Source of the DNA: an uncultured Eubacteriales bacterium | Lineage (GTDB): Bacteria; Bacillota; Clostridia; Oscillospirales; Oscillospiraceae | Assembly (NCBI GenBank): GCA_900317905.1 | Contig: ONIN01000002.1 | Location: forward strand, 1-64,000 | Length of the DNA stretch: 64,000 nt | Direction of reading: 5' to 3' | Position numbers and translations under genes: made by a program | Notes under the pieces: model-generated | The model's input: the letters and a program-made list of their open reading frames with translations, nothing else | Database searches by the model: none | Told to the model about the DNA's origin: nothing | Shown here: positions 57,468 to 64,000 of the stretch, piece after piece | Numbering within the stretch: the first letter of the stretch is position 1 | Layout of the letters: every line of letters begins with the position of its first letter

Positions 57468-59033
57468 ATGGATTCCAACGAAACTGTGGTCATGCTGGCA
57501 AAGCCCAGAAAGAAGGGGCTGCTGCGTCTGGTGTTCAGCCGGTTCTTCGTGATCGTGCTGCTGATCATCCTGCAGCTGCTGGTGTTCGCTTCGGTCTATC
57601 TCTGGCTGGAACAGTACATGCCCCACTACGTAACCGTGCAGATCGTATTCACGATTCTGATGATCCTGTATCTGTTCAACAGCAGCATGGACTCCTCCGC
57701 CAAGCTGACCTGGCTGATGCTGATCGCAGTGTTTCCCTTTGTGGGCGCGGCATTTCTGCTGTTCACCCAGATGAATTTCGGCCACCGCACCATCCGGAAG
57801 CGGGAGGCGGAGCTCATCGACCAGACCAGAGATCTGATTCCCCAGGATGAGGGCGTCCGGATGGCCCTCGCGGGAGACATTTACGGCACCGACGACCTCC
57901 AGACCTATCTGAGCCGCAGCGGCTGCTTCCCGGTCTTCGGGAACACCGAGGTGCGCTACTTTCCCCTGGGAGAAGAGAAATTCGCCGCCATGCTGGAGGA
58001 ACTGGAAAAGGCCGAGGAATTTATCTACTTCGAATACTTCATCATCGAAGAGGGCTACATGTGGGGCCGGATCCTGGAGATCCTGAAGCGGAAAGCCGCA
58101 GCGGGCGTGGATGTGCGCGTCATGTACGACGGCATGTGCGAGATCTCCAACCTCCCTGCCGACTACCCCAAGCGTCTGGAAAAGGTGGGAATCAAGGCCA
58201 AGGCCTTCGCGCCGGTGCTGCCCTTCATCTCCACCCATTACAACTACCGCAACCACCGGAAGATCCTGGTCATCGACGGCAAGGTGGCCTTCAACGGCGG
58301 CGTGAATCTGGCGGACGAATACATCAACCGCAGAGAGCGCTTCGGCCACTGGAAGGACACGGCAGTGATGCTCCGGGGCGAGGCGGTGCAGAGCTTCACG
58401 CTGCTGTTTCTGCAAATGTGGAATCTCACCGAGCGGGAAGCGGACTTCACCCCTGCGAAAGCCCCCTCCCCCGCGGTTTCTGCGCCGGGCTTCGTGATGC
58501 CCTACGGCGACTGCCCGCTGGACAACGACAAGGTGGGTGAGTCGGTTTACATCGACATGCTCTATCGCGCCAATACCTATGTCCACATCATGACGCCCTA
58601 TCTGATCCTGGACGACGAGCTGCTGACAGCCCTGAAATACGCCGCCCAGCGGGGCACCGACGTGAAGCTGATCCTCCCCGGCATCCCGGACAAATCCACC
58701 GCCTACGCCCTGGCGAAGTCCCACTACTGGGCGTTGACCGAGGCGGGCGTGCAGATCTATGAGTACACGCCGGGCTTCGTCCATGCCAAGGTCTGCGTCA
58801 GCGACGACGTCCGCGCCGTGGTGGGCACCATCAATCTGGATTACCGGAGCCTGTACCACCACTTCGAGTGCGCCACCTATCTCTATCGGGTGCCCTGCAT
58901 CACCGAGATCGCCCAAGACTTTGACGAAACCCTGGAAAAGTGCCGCAAGGTCACCCCCCAGACCATCAAAAACGAAAAACTCTCCTACAAGCTTATGGGC
59001 TCGATCCTGAAGCTGGTGGCCCCGCTGATGTAA
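57468..59033 (+). CDS. cls: Cardiolipin synthase (PLD type)
   Basis: A 521-aa membrane enzyme that joins two phosphatidylglycerol molecules to make cardiolipin. Three hydrophobic segments occupy the first 100 residues, followed by two phospholipase-D domains, each with HxKxxxxD: NHRKILVID (His263) and VHAKVCVSD (His439), with GTINLDYRSL after the second. GGGAGGG precedes the ATG at 57468; the longer frame has no RBS. Single gene behind a strong promoter with an overlapping inverted repeat. Confidence 0.94.
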   Translation: MDSNETVVMLAKPRKKGLLRLVFSRFFVIVLLIILQLLVFASVYLWLEQYMPHYVTVQIVFTILMILYLFNSSMDSSAKLTWLMLIAVFPFVGAAFLLFTQMNFGHRTIRKREAELIDQTRDLIPQDEGVRMALAGDIYGTDDLQTYLSRSGCFPVFGNTEVRYFPLGEEKFAAMLEELEKAEEFIYFEYFIIEEGYMWGRILEILKRKAAAGVDVRVMYDGMCEISNLPADYPKRLEKVGIKAKAFAPVLPFISTHYNYRNHRKILVIDGKVAFNGGVNLADEYINRRERFGHWKDTAVMLRGEAVQSFTLLFLQMWNLTEREADFTPAKAPSPAVSAPGFVMPYGDCPLDNDKVGESVYIDMLYRANTYVHIMTPYLILDDELLTALKYAAQRGTDVKLILPGIPDKSTAYALAKSHYWALTEAGVQIYEYTPGFVHAKVCVSDDVRAVVGTINLDYRSLYHHFECATYLYRVPCITEIAQDFDETLEKCRKVTPQTIKNEKLSYKLMGSILKLVAPLM

Positions 59034-59050
59034 TTTCCGGCGCTATAAAT

Positions 59051-59085
59051 AACAGACCTGGAATCCCAAGGATTCCAGGTCTGTT
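59051..59085. terminator. Bidirectional terminator
   Basis: A 16-bp perfect stem AACAGACCTGGAATCC / GGATTCCAGGTCTGTT with a 3-nt loop between converging genes. Confidence 0.88.
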
Positions 59086-59106
59086 TCTTATTTTGATATG
59101 CAACCA

Positions 59107-59619
59107 TTAAAGCTGCCGTTTATCCTCCACTTCGAGGATCTCGCCCACGAACATCCAGTGGGGATGCCAGCCTTCATAGATGCCGTGGTTGATCTCATCG
59201 GCCAGCCCTTCCCGCTGGAATTCGCCCTGATAGAGCTTTTTGCAGACAAAGGTGAGGTTTGCCTCTTCAAAGGTGACGCCGCCGGCCAGTTCCTTTGGCG
59301 TCAGCCCAACCGCAGCCACTTTATCCCCGTCTCTGCCGGAATGGGAGCCGAGGTACCCCAGCGCCTTGCGGTATTCCGGCGGGAAGAAATCCACGGTGAA
59401 GGTGTCACTGTCCTTCAGGACCTCCCAGGTATATCGATCCGGATTGATATAAACGGTGACGATGGCTCTGCCCTGGCAGGGGCCGCCCCAGATCGTGCCC
59501 AGGCTGCCCCAGGCAACCGTGCAGGTGTTGTAGTGGGAGGGATCGCCGGCGGTCACCAGCCCCCACTGGTTGTTGAACATATCAAAGACCTTGTAGTCCT
59601 TCGCTTCAAATGGCTTCAT
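59107..59619 (-). CDS. Flavin reductase-like FMN-binding protein
   Basis: A 170-aa split-barrel flavoprotein (flavin reductase family): WGLVTAGDPSHYNTCTVAWGS near the start, VTVYINPDRYTWEVLKDSDTF, and LGSHSGRDGDKVAAVGL in the middle, ending HWMFVGEILEVED. Such proteins carry FMN and pass electrons to unknown partners. AAGGAGG lies before the ATG. It is 12 nt downstream of the lipoprotein prephenate dehydratase gene, in the same operon. Confidence 0.87.
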   Translation of the reverse strand: MKPFEAKDYKVFDMFNNQWGLVTAGDPSHYNTCTVAWGSLGTIWGGPCQGRAIVTVYINPDRYTWEVLKDSDTFTVDFFPPEYRKALGYLGSHSGRDGDKVAAVGLTPKELAGGVTFEEANLTFVCKKLYQGEFQREGLADEINHGIYEGWHPHWMFVGEILEVEDKRQL

Positions 59620-59631
59620 TTCGTATCCTCC

Positions 59632-60561
59632 TTACCCCTGGTTTTGCTTCTCCATCACGGAAAAGCTCCCCAGATAAGACACTTCGGGAAAAGCTTCCAG
59701 CGCCTTCAGCAGCTTGCCGGAGACGCCCTCCACCTCAAGGATGTAGTTGTATGCGCCGAGCGCACTGCCCTCCGGCCGGTCGTGGATGGTCACCAGCTCC
59801 GCGCCGGCATTGTGGATCTCCACGATGATGTCATCGATCCGATTCGCCTCACAGCTTGCCACAAAAACGCCATGGGTCCCCTCCAGCGGCGACGCGGACA
59901 GGACGTAAAACCGGGTTTTGTTCGCGTCCGTGATCTGCACATTCTCAGCCAGAACCGAAAGGCCGTACAGCTCCGCCGCGCCGGGGGCAGCGATGGCGGC
60001 GATGGTCTTGTCACCGGTTTCGGCCACATAGCTGGCGGCCGCCGCAGTGCTGGCCATTTCCTCCGTGGCCGCGTCCGGCAGGTGCTCCGTCCGCCAGGCG
60101 GCGCTTTGGGCAAGTCCCTGGGCGTGGGAACAGACCGTCCGGATGTCCTCCAGAGAAGCGCCCGGGACGCCCATCAGGGTCTGGTTGATCGGGAGAATAA
60201 CCTCCCCCACCACATAGATCTCCTGCTGTGCGATCAGAGCGTCGACATAGTTCGTAACGGCGCCGCCCAGGGTGTTTTCCTGGGGGATCACCGCATAATC
60301 CGCCACGCCGTCGGTCACATCCGCGATGGCGTCCTGCACGGTCTCTTTCGGCTGGAAGGTTCCGGTAGCGAAGAAAAACTTCGCAGCCTCCTCGGTATAG
60401 GTTCCCGCGGGGCCCAGGTAGCTGATCCTGGCGTTTTCCGGAATTTCCGGAGTCGCCGGCGCTCCATCCCCGTCGCCTCGGCCGCCGGTTCCGCAGGCCG
60501 TTACCAAGGCGCAGATCAGCAGGGCAAGCCATGCAGCAACTGTTTTTTTCATGGTTCTCAC
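59632..60561 (-). CDS. Prephenate dehydratase with lipoprotein signal peptide
   Basis: A 309-aa PheA-type prephenate dehydratase (prephenate to phenylpyruvate) with an unusual N terminus: a basic start, hydrophobic stretch and lipobox VTAC (Cys23), then a Gly/Asp/Pro-rich spacer to about residue 43. The catalytic domain has ISYLGPAGTYTEEAA, IPQENTLGGAVTN (95-104) and KTRFYVL (215-221, the essential Thr-Arg-Phe). The ACT domain (about 228-305) keeps HDRPEGSALGAYNYILEVEG. GTG at 60561 lies 7 nt after GGGAGGG, which places the signal peptide firmly in the protein. It should be membrane-anchored outside the cell, where prephenate is not expected; the true substrate may differ. Confidence 0.85.
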   Translation of the reverse strand: MRTMKKTVAAWLALLICALVTACGTGGRGDGDGAPATPEIPENARISYLGPAGTYTEEAAKFFFATGTFQPKETVQDAIADVTDGVADYAVIPQENTLGGAVTNYVDALIAQQEIYVVGEVILPINQTLMGVPGASLEDIRTVCSHAQGLAQSAAWRTEHLPDAATEEMASTAAAASYVAETGDKTIAAIAAPGAAELYGLSVLAENVQITDANKTRFYVLSASPLEGTHGVFVASCEANRIDDIIVEIHNAGAELVTIHDRPEGSALGAYNYILEVEGVSGKLLKALEAFPEVSYLGSFSVMEKQNQG

Positions 60562-60645
60562 ATGAGATCCCTCCCTGACGGTTCCGCGATCCGAAACCGC
60601 ATTCTCAGCTGCCTGCCCCGGGGCAGCAATGGCCGCAGCTGTATA

Positions 60646-60674
60646 ATCGTACTACAAATCCGCAAGGTTTTCAA
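60646..60674 (-). promoter_or_regulatory. Promoter of the prephenate dehydratase-flavin reductase operon
   Basis: Minus strand TTGAAA, 17 nt, TACGAT; about 78 nt of leader before the GTG start. Confidence 0.45.
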
Positions 60675-60690
60675 TAAACCCCTATGGACG

Positions 60691-60730
60691 AAACATGACG
60701 TGTGCAAAAACTGCACACGTCATGTTTTTT
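60691..60730. terminator. Terminator after nrdG
   Basis: A perfect stem AAACATGACGTGTGCA / TGCACACGTCATGTTT with a 5-nt loop directly after nrdG. The longest T run is on the plus strand, but the nrdDG operon on the minus strand is the obvious client. Confidence 0.75.
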
Positions 60731-61244
60731 AGTATTCACCCTGCCAGCGGGGCGGCGCGGGAACGACCTCACCGGCTGCGAGGCTTTTGGGCACGTCGAT
60801 CAGGCGCTGGTTCGCGCTGCCGCGGAACATGAGCTCCAGACTCCGCTCAGAGAGCAGGAACGGCCCGTCCACCAGCACGTCCAGCAGCGACAGGAGCCTG
60901 CGCTGCGCCTCGGTTCCGGCGTCGCGCAGATGCTCGAAAGTATAGCCCGTGTAGCTTGCGATCTCATAGCCCTCCCCCTTCAGCCGCTCAGCCAGTGCGC
61001 AGAAGCCCTCCGCCTGGGCAAAGGGTTCGCCGCCGGAGAAGGTCACGGCGTGACAGAGGGGATTTTGGATCGCAATCTGAGCGAGGGTTTCGATGTCCAT
61101 CGGGGTGCCAGTTCCGAATTCCCAGGTCTCGGGATTCTGGCAGCCCTCGCAATGATGGGGACAGCCCTGGGCAAAATACGCGGTACGGATGCCGGGGCCG
61201 TCGACAATAGAGTCCTCGGCGATCCCGGCCATTTGGATCATCAT
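60729..61244 (-). CDS. nrdG: Anaerobic ribonucleotide reductase activase (radical SAM)
   Basis: A 171-aa radical SAM activase that puts the glycyl radical on the class III reductase. The cluster motif CPHHCEGC (about 28-35, CxxxCxxC), VDGPGIRTAYFAQG, TFSGGEPFAQ and VLVDGPFLL are present. It starts 3 nt after the 51-aa glycyl-radical gene and has no clear RBS, so translation is probably coupled to it. Last gene of nrdD - small nrdD segment - nrdG. Confidence 0.95.
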   Translation of the reverse strand: MMIQMAGIAEDSIVDGPGIRTAYFAQGCPHHCEGCQNPETWEFGTGTPMDIETLAQIAIQNPLCHAVTFSGGEPFAQAEGFCALAERLKGEGYEIASYTGYTFEHLRDAGTEAQRRLLSLLDVLVDGPFLLSERSLELMFRGSANQRLIDVPKSLAAGEVVPAPPRWQGEY

Positions 61245-61247
61245 GGG

Positions 61248-61403
61248 TTATTTCGCCACGCTGTGCTTGACGCGGTCGCGTTCCTCGGCCTTTTTCGCGT
61301 CGTTCCACTTGTCCATGGTACCCACCAGATAGCCGGTGATGCGGCGGATGCGCTCAAAGCCGACGCCGGCGCCCAGTTTGCTCTGCTTGGATTCTACAGT
61401 CAT
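61248..61403 (-). CDS. Separate glycyl-radical segment of anaerobic ribonucleotide reductase (51 aa)
   Basis: A 51-aa protein with a strong AAGGAGG box 8 nt before its ATG. Its core RRITGYL (Gly24) and the following WNDAKKAEERDRVKH align with the C-terminal end of ordinary NrdD (E. coli RRVCGYL with radical Gly681, then N-x-GK-x-EE-x-x-RVKH). The 759-aa NrdD encoded 39 nt upstream stops before this segment. It therefore very likely supplies the radical glycine in trans, comparable in idea to GrcA/YfiD for pyruvate formate-lyase. The match and gene order are seen; the trans function is inferred. Confidence 0.8.
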   Translation of the reverse strand: MTVESKQSKLGAGVGFERIRRITGYLVGTMDKWNDAKKAEERDRVKHSVAK

Positions 61404-61442
61404 GACAGGTTCCTCCTTGTATCTTCGTTTTTAAAGTTTTAC

Positions 61443-63722
61443 TTATTCAATGCCGACAAAGGCCTTGATCTGCGGGAATTTCTTGATGAGCTCCTGCATC
61501 CGCTCCTCGGAGATGGCCTCGCCTTCCTTGCGGCCGCAGCGGGGGCAGGTATCGCCGATGACGCCCACATAGCCGCAGATGGGATCGCGGTCCACAGGGT
61601 GGTTGATGGAGCCGTAGCCGATGCCCTCGTCGTGCATGCAGCGGACGATCTGCTCGAAGGCTTCCACGTTTTTGGCGGTGTCGCCGTCCAGCTCCACATA
61701 GGAGATGTGACCGGCGTTGCACAGCGCGTGATAGGGCGCCTCGATGTGGATCTTTTCATAGGCGCCGATGGGATACCAGACCGGGACGTGGAAGGAGTTG
61801 GTGTAGTATTCGCGGTCCGTGACGCCGGGGATCCTTCCGTAGCGCTGGCGGTCCAGGCGGGTGAAACGGCCGGACAGACCCTCGGCCGGGGTGGCCAGCA
61901 GGGTGAAGTTCATCTGCATCTCCTGAGACTTGTCGTCGCAGAATTTGCGCATGCGGCCGATGATTTCCAGACCCTTTTCCTGCATGGCGGGATCCTCCGC
62001 GTGGTTCTTGCCGTAGAGGGCGGTCAGCGTCTCGGCCAGGCCGATGAAGCCGATGGAGAGGGTGCCGTGCTTGAGTACCTCGCGCACCTCGTCATAGGGG
62101 CCCAGCTTGTCGGAGTCCAGCCACACACCCTGTCCCATGAGGAAGGGATAGTTATAGACCCGCTTTTTTGCCTGGATCTCAAAGCGGTCCAGCAGCTGCT
62201 GCGCCACCAGCTCCAGCATGTCATCGAGCATTTTCAGGAACCGTTCCTCGTCGCCTTTCGCCTCCAGCGCCAGACGGGGCAGATTGATGGAGGTAAAGGA
62301 CAGGTTGCCGCGGGAGTAGGAGATCTCCTGAGTGGGGTCATAGACGTTGCCGAGCACGCGGGTGCGGCAGCCCATGGTGGCCACCTCGGTCTCCGGGCGG
62401 CCGGGCACATAGTATTTGAGATTGTAGGGGCTGTCCAGGAACACATAGTTCGGGAACAGACGCTTGGCGGACACCTTGCAGCTCAGACGGAACAGGTCGT
62501 AGTTCGGATCGCCCTCGTTGTAGTTCACGCCCTCTTTGACCTTGAAGATATGGATGGGGAAGATGCAGGTCTCACCGTGGCCCAGACCGGCGTCCAGCGC
62601 CAGCAGCACGTTGCGGATGACCATGCGGCCCTCGGGGGTGGTGTCGGTGCCATAGTTAATGGAGGAAAAGGGCGTCTGCGCGCCGGCGCGGGAGTGCATG
62701 GTGTTCAGGTTATGCACGAAGCCCTCCATCGCCTGATAGGTGTCGCGCTCGGTCTGATTCACGGCGCGGCGGCGCGCACGGGCAACCAGACGGGCCGCGT
62801 CTTCCGACTCGATGCCCAGCACCTCATACAGATGCCTGGTCAGAGCGCCGTCAAAGCCCTCCGTGGGCTCCAGTGCGTTCTGCCCGAAGGAGACCTCCGT
62901 CTTCTCGATGGCCTCCGCCACTGAATCAGCGAGATCGTCTTCGTCAAGATGGTCCTCCACCACATCCGTCAGCTTTTTCAGAAACTGGCTGCGGAAGGTC
63001 TTGCCCACGCCCAGGGCCATGCCGTAGTCAAAGTTGGGGATGGACTGGCCGCCGTGCTGGTCGTTCTGGTTGGACTGGATGGCAATGGCGGCGAGCGCGG
63101 CGTAGCTCTGGATCGACTGGGGCTCCCGGAGGAAGCCGTGGCCGGTGGAAAAACCGTCTTTGAACAGGCGGATGATATCGATCTGCGTGCAGGTCGTGGT
63201 GAGAGCATAGAAATCGAAGTCATGGATGTGGATATCGCCCTCGCGCTGGGCCTTGGCGTGCTCCGGGCGGAGCAGATAGGCCTCATTGTATGCCTTGGCG
63301 CCGGCAGCGCCGATCTGCAGCATGGCGCCCATGGCCGTATCGCCGTCGATGTTGCCGTTTTCACGCTTGAGATCAGAGAGCTTCGCGTCCTTGCTGGCGA
63401 TCTCATCGATGGTCTTCATCAGCGTAGTGCGGGACTCTCTGGCGCGGGTGCGGGTAGCGCGGTAAATAATATAGGACTTCGCCGTGTTGGTGAACTCATG
63501 ATGCATGAGCTCCTGTTCGACCATGTCCTGAATGACCTCGATCTGCGGAGGCTCCGCACCGCAGCGGCTTTCCAGCGCGCTCTCGACGGCTTCCGCCACA
63601 CGCGCAGCGTCCGCCACGGTGCCCTCGCCCGAGGCCTTCATCGCCCGCAGCACTGCAAGGGCAATTTTCTCTCTGTCATAGGGGACCACGCGGCCATCCC
63701 GCTTGATAATCATCTGTATCAT
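61443..63722 (-). CDS. nrdD: Anaerobic ribonucleoside-triphosphate reductase, catalytic part without glycyl-radical end
   Basis: A 759-aa class III reductase that makes dNTPs without oxygen. An ATP-cone domain (about 1-95, MIIKRDGRVVPYDREKIA) regulates activity; the ten-stranded barrel follows with HIHDFDFYALTTTCTQ, QSNQNDQHGGQSIPNFDYG and PFSSINYGTD. Near the end VDRDPICGYVGVIGDTCPRCGRKEG is the zinc-finger region (three of the usual four Cys), followed only by a short helix ending KAFVGIE. The conserved RVxGYL...RVKH end with the radical glycine is missing and is encoded by the next small gene. ATG at 63722 follows GGAGAG. Promoter overlaps NrdR-like boxes. Confidence 0.94.
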   Translation of the reverse strand: MIQMIIKRDGRVVPYDREKIALAVLRAMKASGEGTVADAARVAEAVESALESRCGAEPPQIEVIQDMVEQELMHHEFTNTAKSYIIYRATRTRARESRTTLMKTIDEIASKDAKLSDLKRENGNIDGDTAMGAMLQIGAAGAKAYNEAYLLRPEHAKAQREGDIHIHDFDFYALTTTCTQIDIIRLFKDGFSTGHGFLREPQSIQSYAALAAIAIQSNQNDQHGGQSIPNFDYGMALGVGKTFRSQFLKKLTDVVEDHLDEDDLADSVAEAIEKTEVSFGQNALEPTEGFDGALTRHLYEVLGIESEDAARLVARARRRAVNQTERDTYQAMEGFVHNLNTMHSRAGAQTPFSSINYGTDTTPEGRMVIRNVLLALDAGLGHGETCIFPIHIFKVKEGVNYNEGDPNYDLFRLSCKVSAKRLFPNYVFLDSPYNLKYYVPGRPETEVATMGCRTRVLGNVYDPTQEISYSRGNLSFTSINLPRLALEAKGDEERFLKMLDDMLELVAQQLLDRFEIQAKKRVYNYPFLMGQGVWLDSDKLGPYDEVREVLKHGTLSIGFIGLAETLTALYGKNHAEDPAMQEKGLEIIGRMRKFCDDKSQEMQMNFTLLATPAEGLSGRFTRLDRQRYGRIPGVTDREYYTNSFHVPVWYPIGAYEKIHIEAPYHALCNAGHISYVELDGDTAKNVEAFEQIVRCMHDEGIGYGSINHPVDRDPICGYVGVIGDTCPRCGRKEGEAISEERMQELIKKFPQIKAFVGIE

Positions 63723-63737
63723 GTTTGACTCTCCATA

Positions 63738-63782
63738 ACTATATATAGTGGTATGTATCCGAGGTTCGCAACTAAATATAGC
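63738..63782. promoter_or_regulatory. Two NrdR boxes
   Basis: ACTATATATAGT (63738-63749) and ACTAAATATAGC (63771-63782) match the NrdR repressor consensus and lie 33 bp apart, three helix turns, the usual spacing. The second covers the -10 hexamer, so NrdR with bound nucleotides should repress the operon. No nrdR gene is in the window. Confidence 0.8.
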
Positions 63783-63803
63783 ATTATTATGAGAGCGTGT
63801 CAA
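63775..63803 (-). promoter_or_regulatory. Promoter of the nrdD operon
   Basis: Minus strand TTGACA, 17 nt, TATATT, about 50 nt before nrdD. Confidence 0.78.
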
Positions 63804-63906
63804 GCACACTTCAGAATGAAACCATGAATTGGCACCGAACCAAAAACAGATTCCTCCGCGCGCAGGCAGAGAATCCGGAACCCGCGCAAGCCCATATTAT
63901 AAAGAA

Positions 63907-63937
63907 AATCCCTCAGAGCGGATTGCTCTGAGGGATT
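63907..63937 (-). terminator. Terminator of a minus-strand gene beyond the window edge
   Basis: A 13-bp perfect stem AATCCCTCAGAGC / GCTCTGAGGGATT followed on the minus strand by TTCTTTATAA. Confidence 0.72.
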
Positions 63938-64000
63938 GCATTTGGTTGGCTGTAAGAAATATGATTTCGTCTCTGCTTTGCCGCTTACACGCCGCGATAC
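63938..64000 (-). other. Possible 3' end of a minus-strand gene
   Basis: The terminator to the left implies a gene entering from the right edge. One minus-strand frame reads YRGV and stops at 63985-63987; this is too short to name or confirm. Another frame stays open for longer but runs into the terminator. Confidence 0.25.

Noticed and set aside
61404..61442. Programmed frameshift joining nrdD to the 51-aa frame
   Set aside because: The two are separated by stop codons and 39 nt with a strong separate RBS; no slippery sequence is evident.
62340..62460. Whether the CGY motif near the end of NrdD could be its own glycyl-radical site
   Set aside because: The motif DPICGYVGVIGDTCPRCG aligns with the zinc-finger region (E. 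coli CGFTG ... CPKCG), not with RRVCGYL; the true radical segment is in the small downstream gene.
1..64000. CRISPR arrays, tRNA and rRNA genes, prophage or integrase genes
   Set aside because: No regularly spaced repeats, no cloverleaf with TTCGANNC-type arm in an intergenic region, no rRNA-like conserved stretches and no phage structural genes were found by eye.

Overview
The window looks like chromosomal DNA from a strictly anaerobic, GC-rich (roughly 60% by eye), Gram-positive-type Clostridia member, most likely Oscillospiraceae/Ruminococcaceae. This rests on gene content: class III ribonucleotide reductase, 2-hydroxyacyl-CoA dehydratase proteins, a SUF operon of the sufC-B-D-S-U type, an EFR1-type flavodoxin-ferredoxin, YczE-like and NhaC-like membrane proteins, an SLH-anchored deacetylase, and SigA promoters plus AGGAGG ribosome binding sites. 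No rRNA, tRNA, CRISPR array or prophage was seen. Taxonomy is inference.

Layout. 1-2.6 kb: end of a dicarboxylate/amino-acid symporter, an Fe-S serine dehydratase, a decayed lipase-like lipoprotein gene, a YczE-like protein. 2.7-6.5 kb: polyphosphate module (pap then ppk1). 6.7-9.8 kb: EFR1 flavoprotein, NifX/FKBP fusion and pyruvate kinase in one run. 10-13 kb: APC permease, then an IS110-family element with a possible bridge RNA. 13.2-16.3 kb: SIMPL protein, a 54-aa membrane peptide, Tex. 16.4-19.9 kb: a translationally coupled operon of two 2-hydroxyacyl-CoA dehydratase-family proteins, a small membrane protein and an unknown protein. 20-22.8 kb: a 910-aa Fe-S/FAD oxidoreductase. 22.9-26.6 kb: ABC exporter with a DUF4298 fusion. 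26.8-30.6 kb: ferredoxin-nitroreductase, class M-like sirtuin, radical SAM protein, DUF4003 protein. 30.7-35.2 kb: MarR-controlled heterodimeric ABC exporter. 35.4-39.1 kb: nucleotidyltransferase, then a glycan-type operon (sugar transferase, HpcH aldolase, D-2-hydroxyacid dehydrogenase). 39.3-44.3 kb: sufCBDSU behind a triple operator-like repeat. 44.3-46.9 kb: small membrane protein, cytidylate-kinase-like protein, LexA-like cassette. 46.9-52.7 kb: DUF2974 hydrolase, MBL hydrolase, NhaC antiporter, GPH-type symporter with PIG-L deacetylase. 52.7-59.1 kb: FucO-type dehydrogenase, M32 carboxypeptidase, SLH polysaccharide deacetylase, cardiolipin synthase. 59.1-60.6 kb: flavin reductase and a lipoprotein prephenate dehydratase. 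60.7-63.8 kb: anaerobic ribonucleotide reductase operon.

The most notable point is in the last operon: the 759-aa NrdD ends after its zinc-finger region, and the glycyl-radical segment (RITGYL ... RVKH) is encoded by a separate 51-aa gene with its own strong RBS between nrdD and nrdG. The exported-looking prephenate dehydratase, the coupled dehydratase operon without an activase, the NifX/His-Cys-linker/FKBP fusion, the LexA-like cassette with TGACA-N2-TGTCA operators and the triple 25-bp element at the suf promoter are the other main items. Pathway links between neighbouring operons are inference from gene order.
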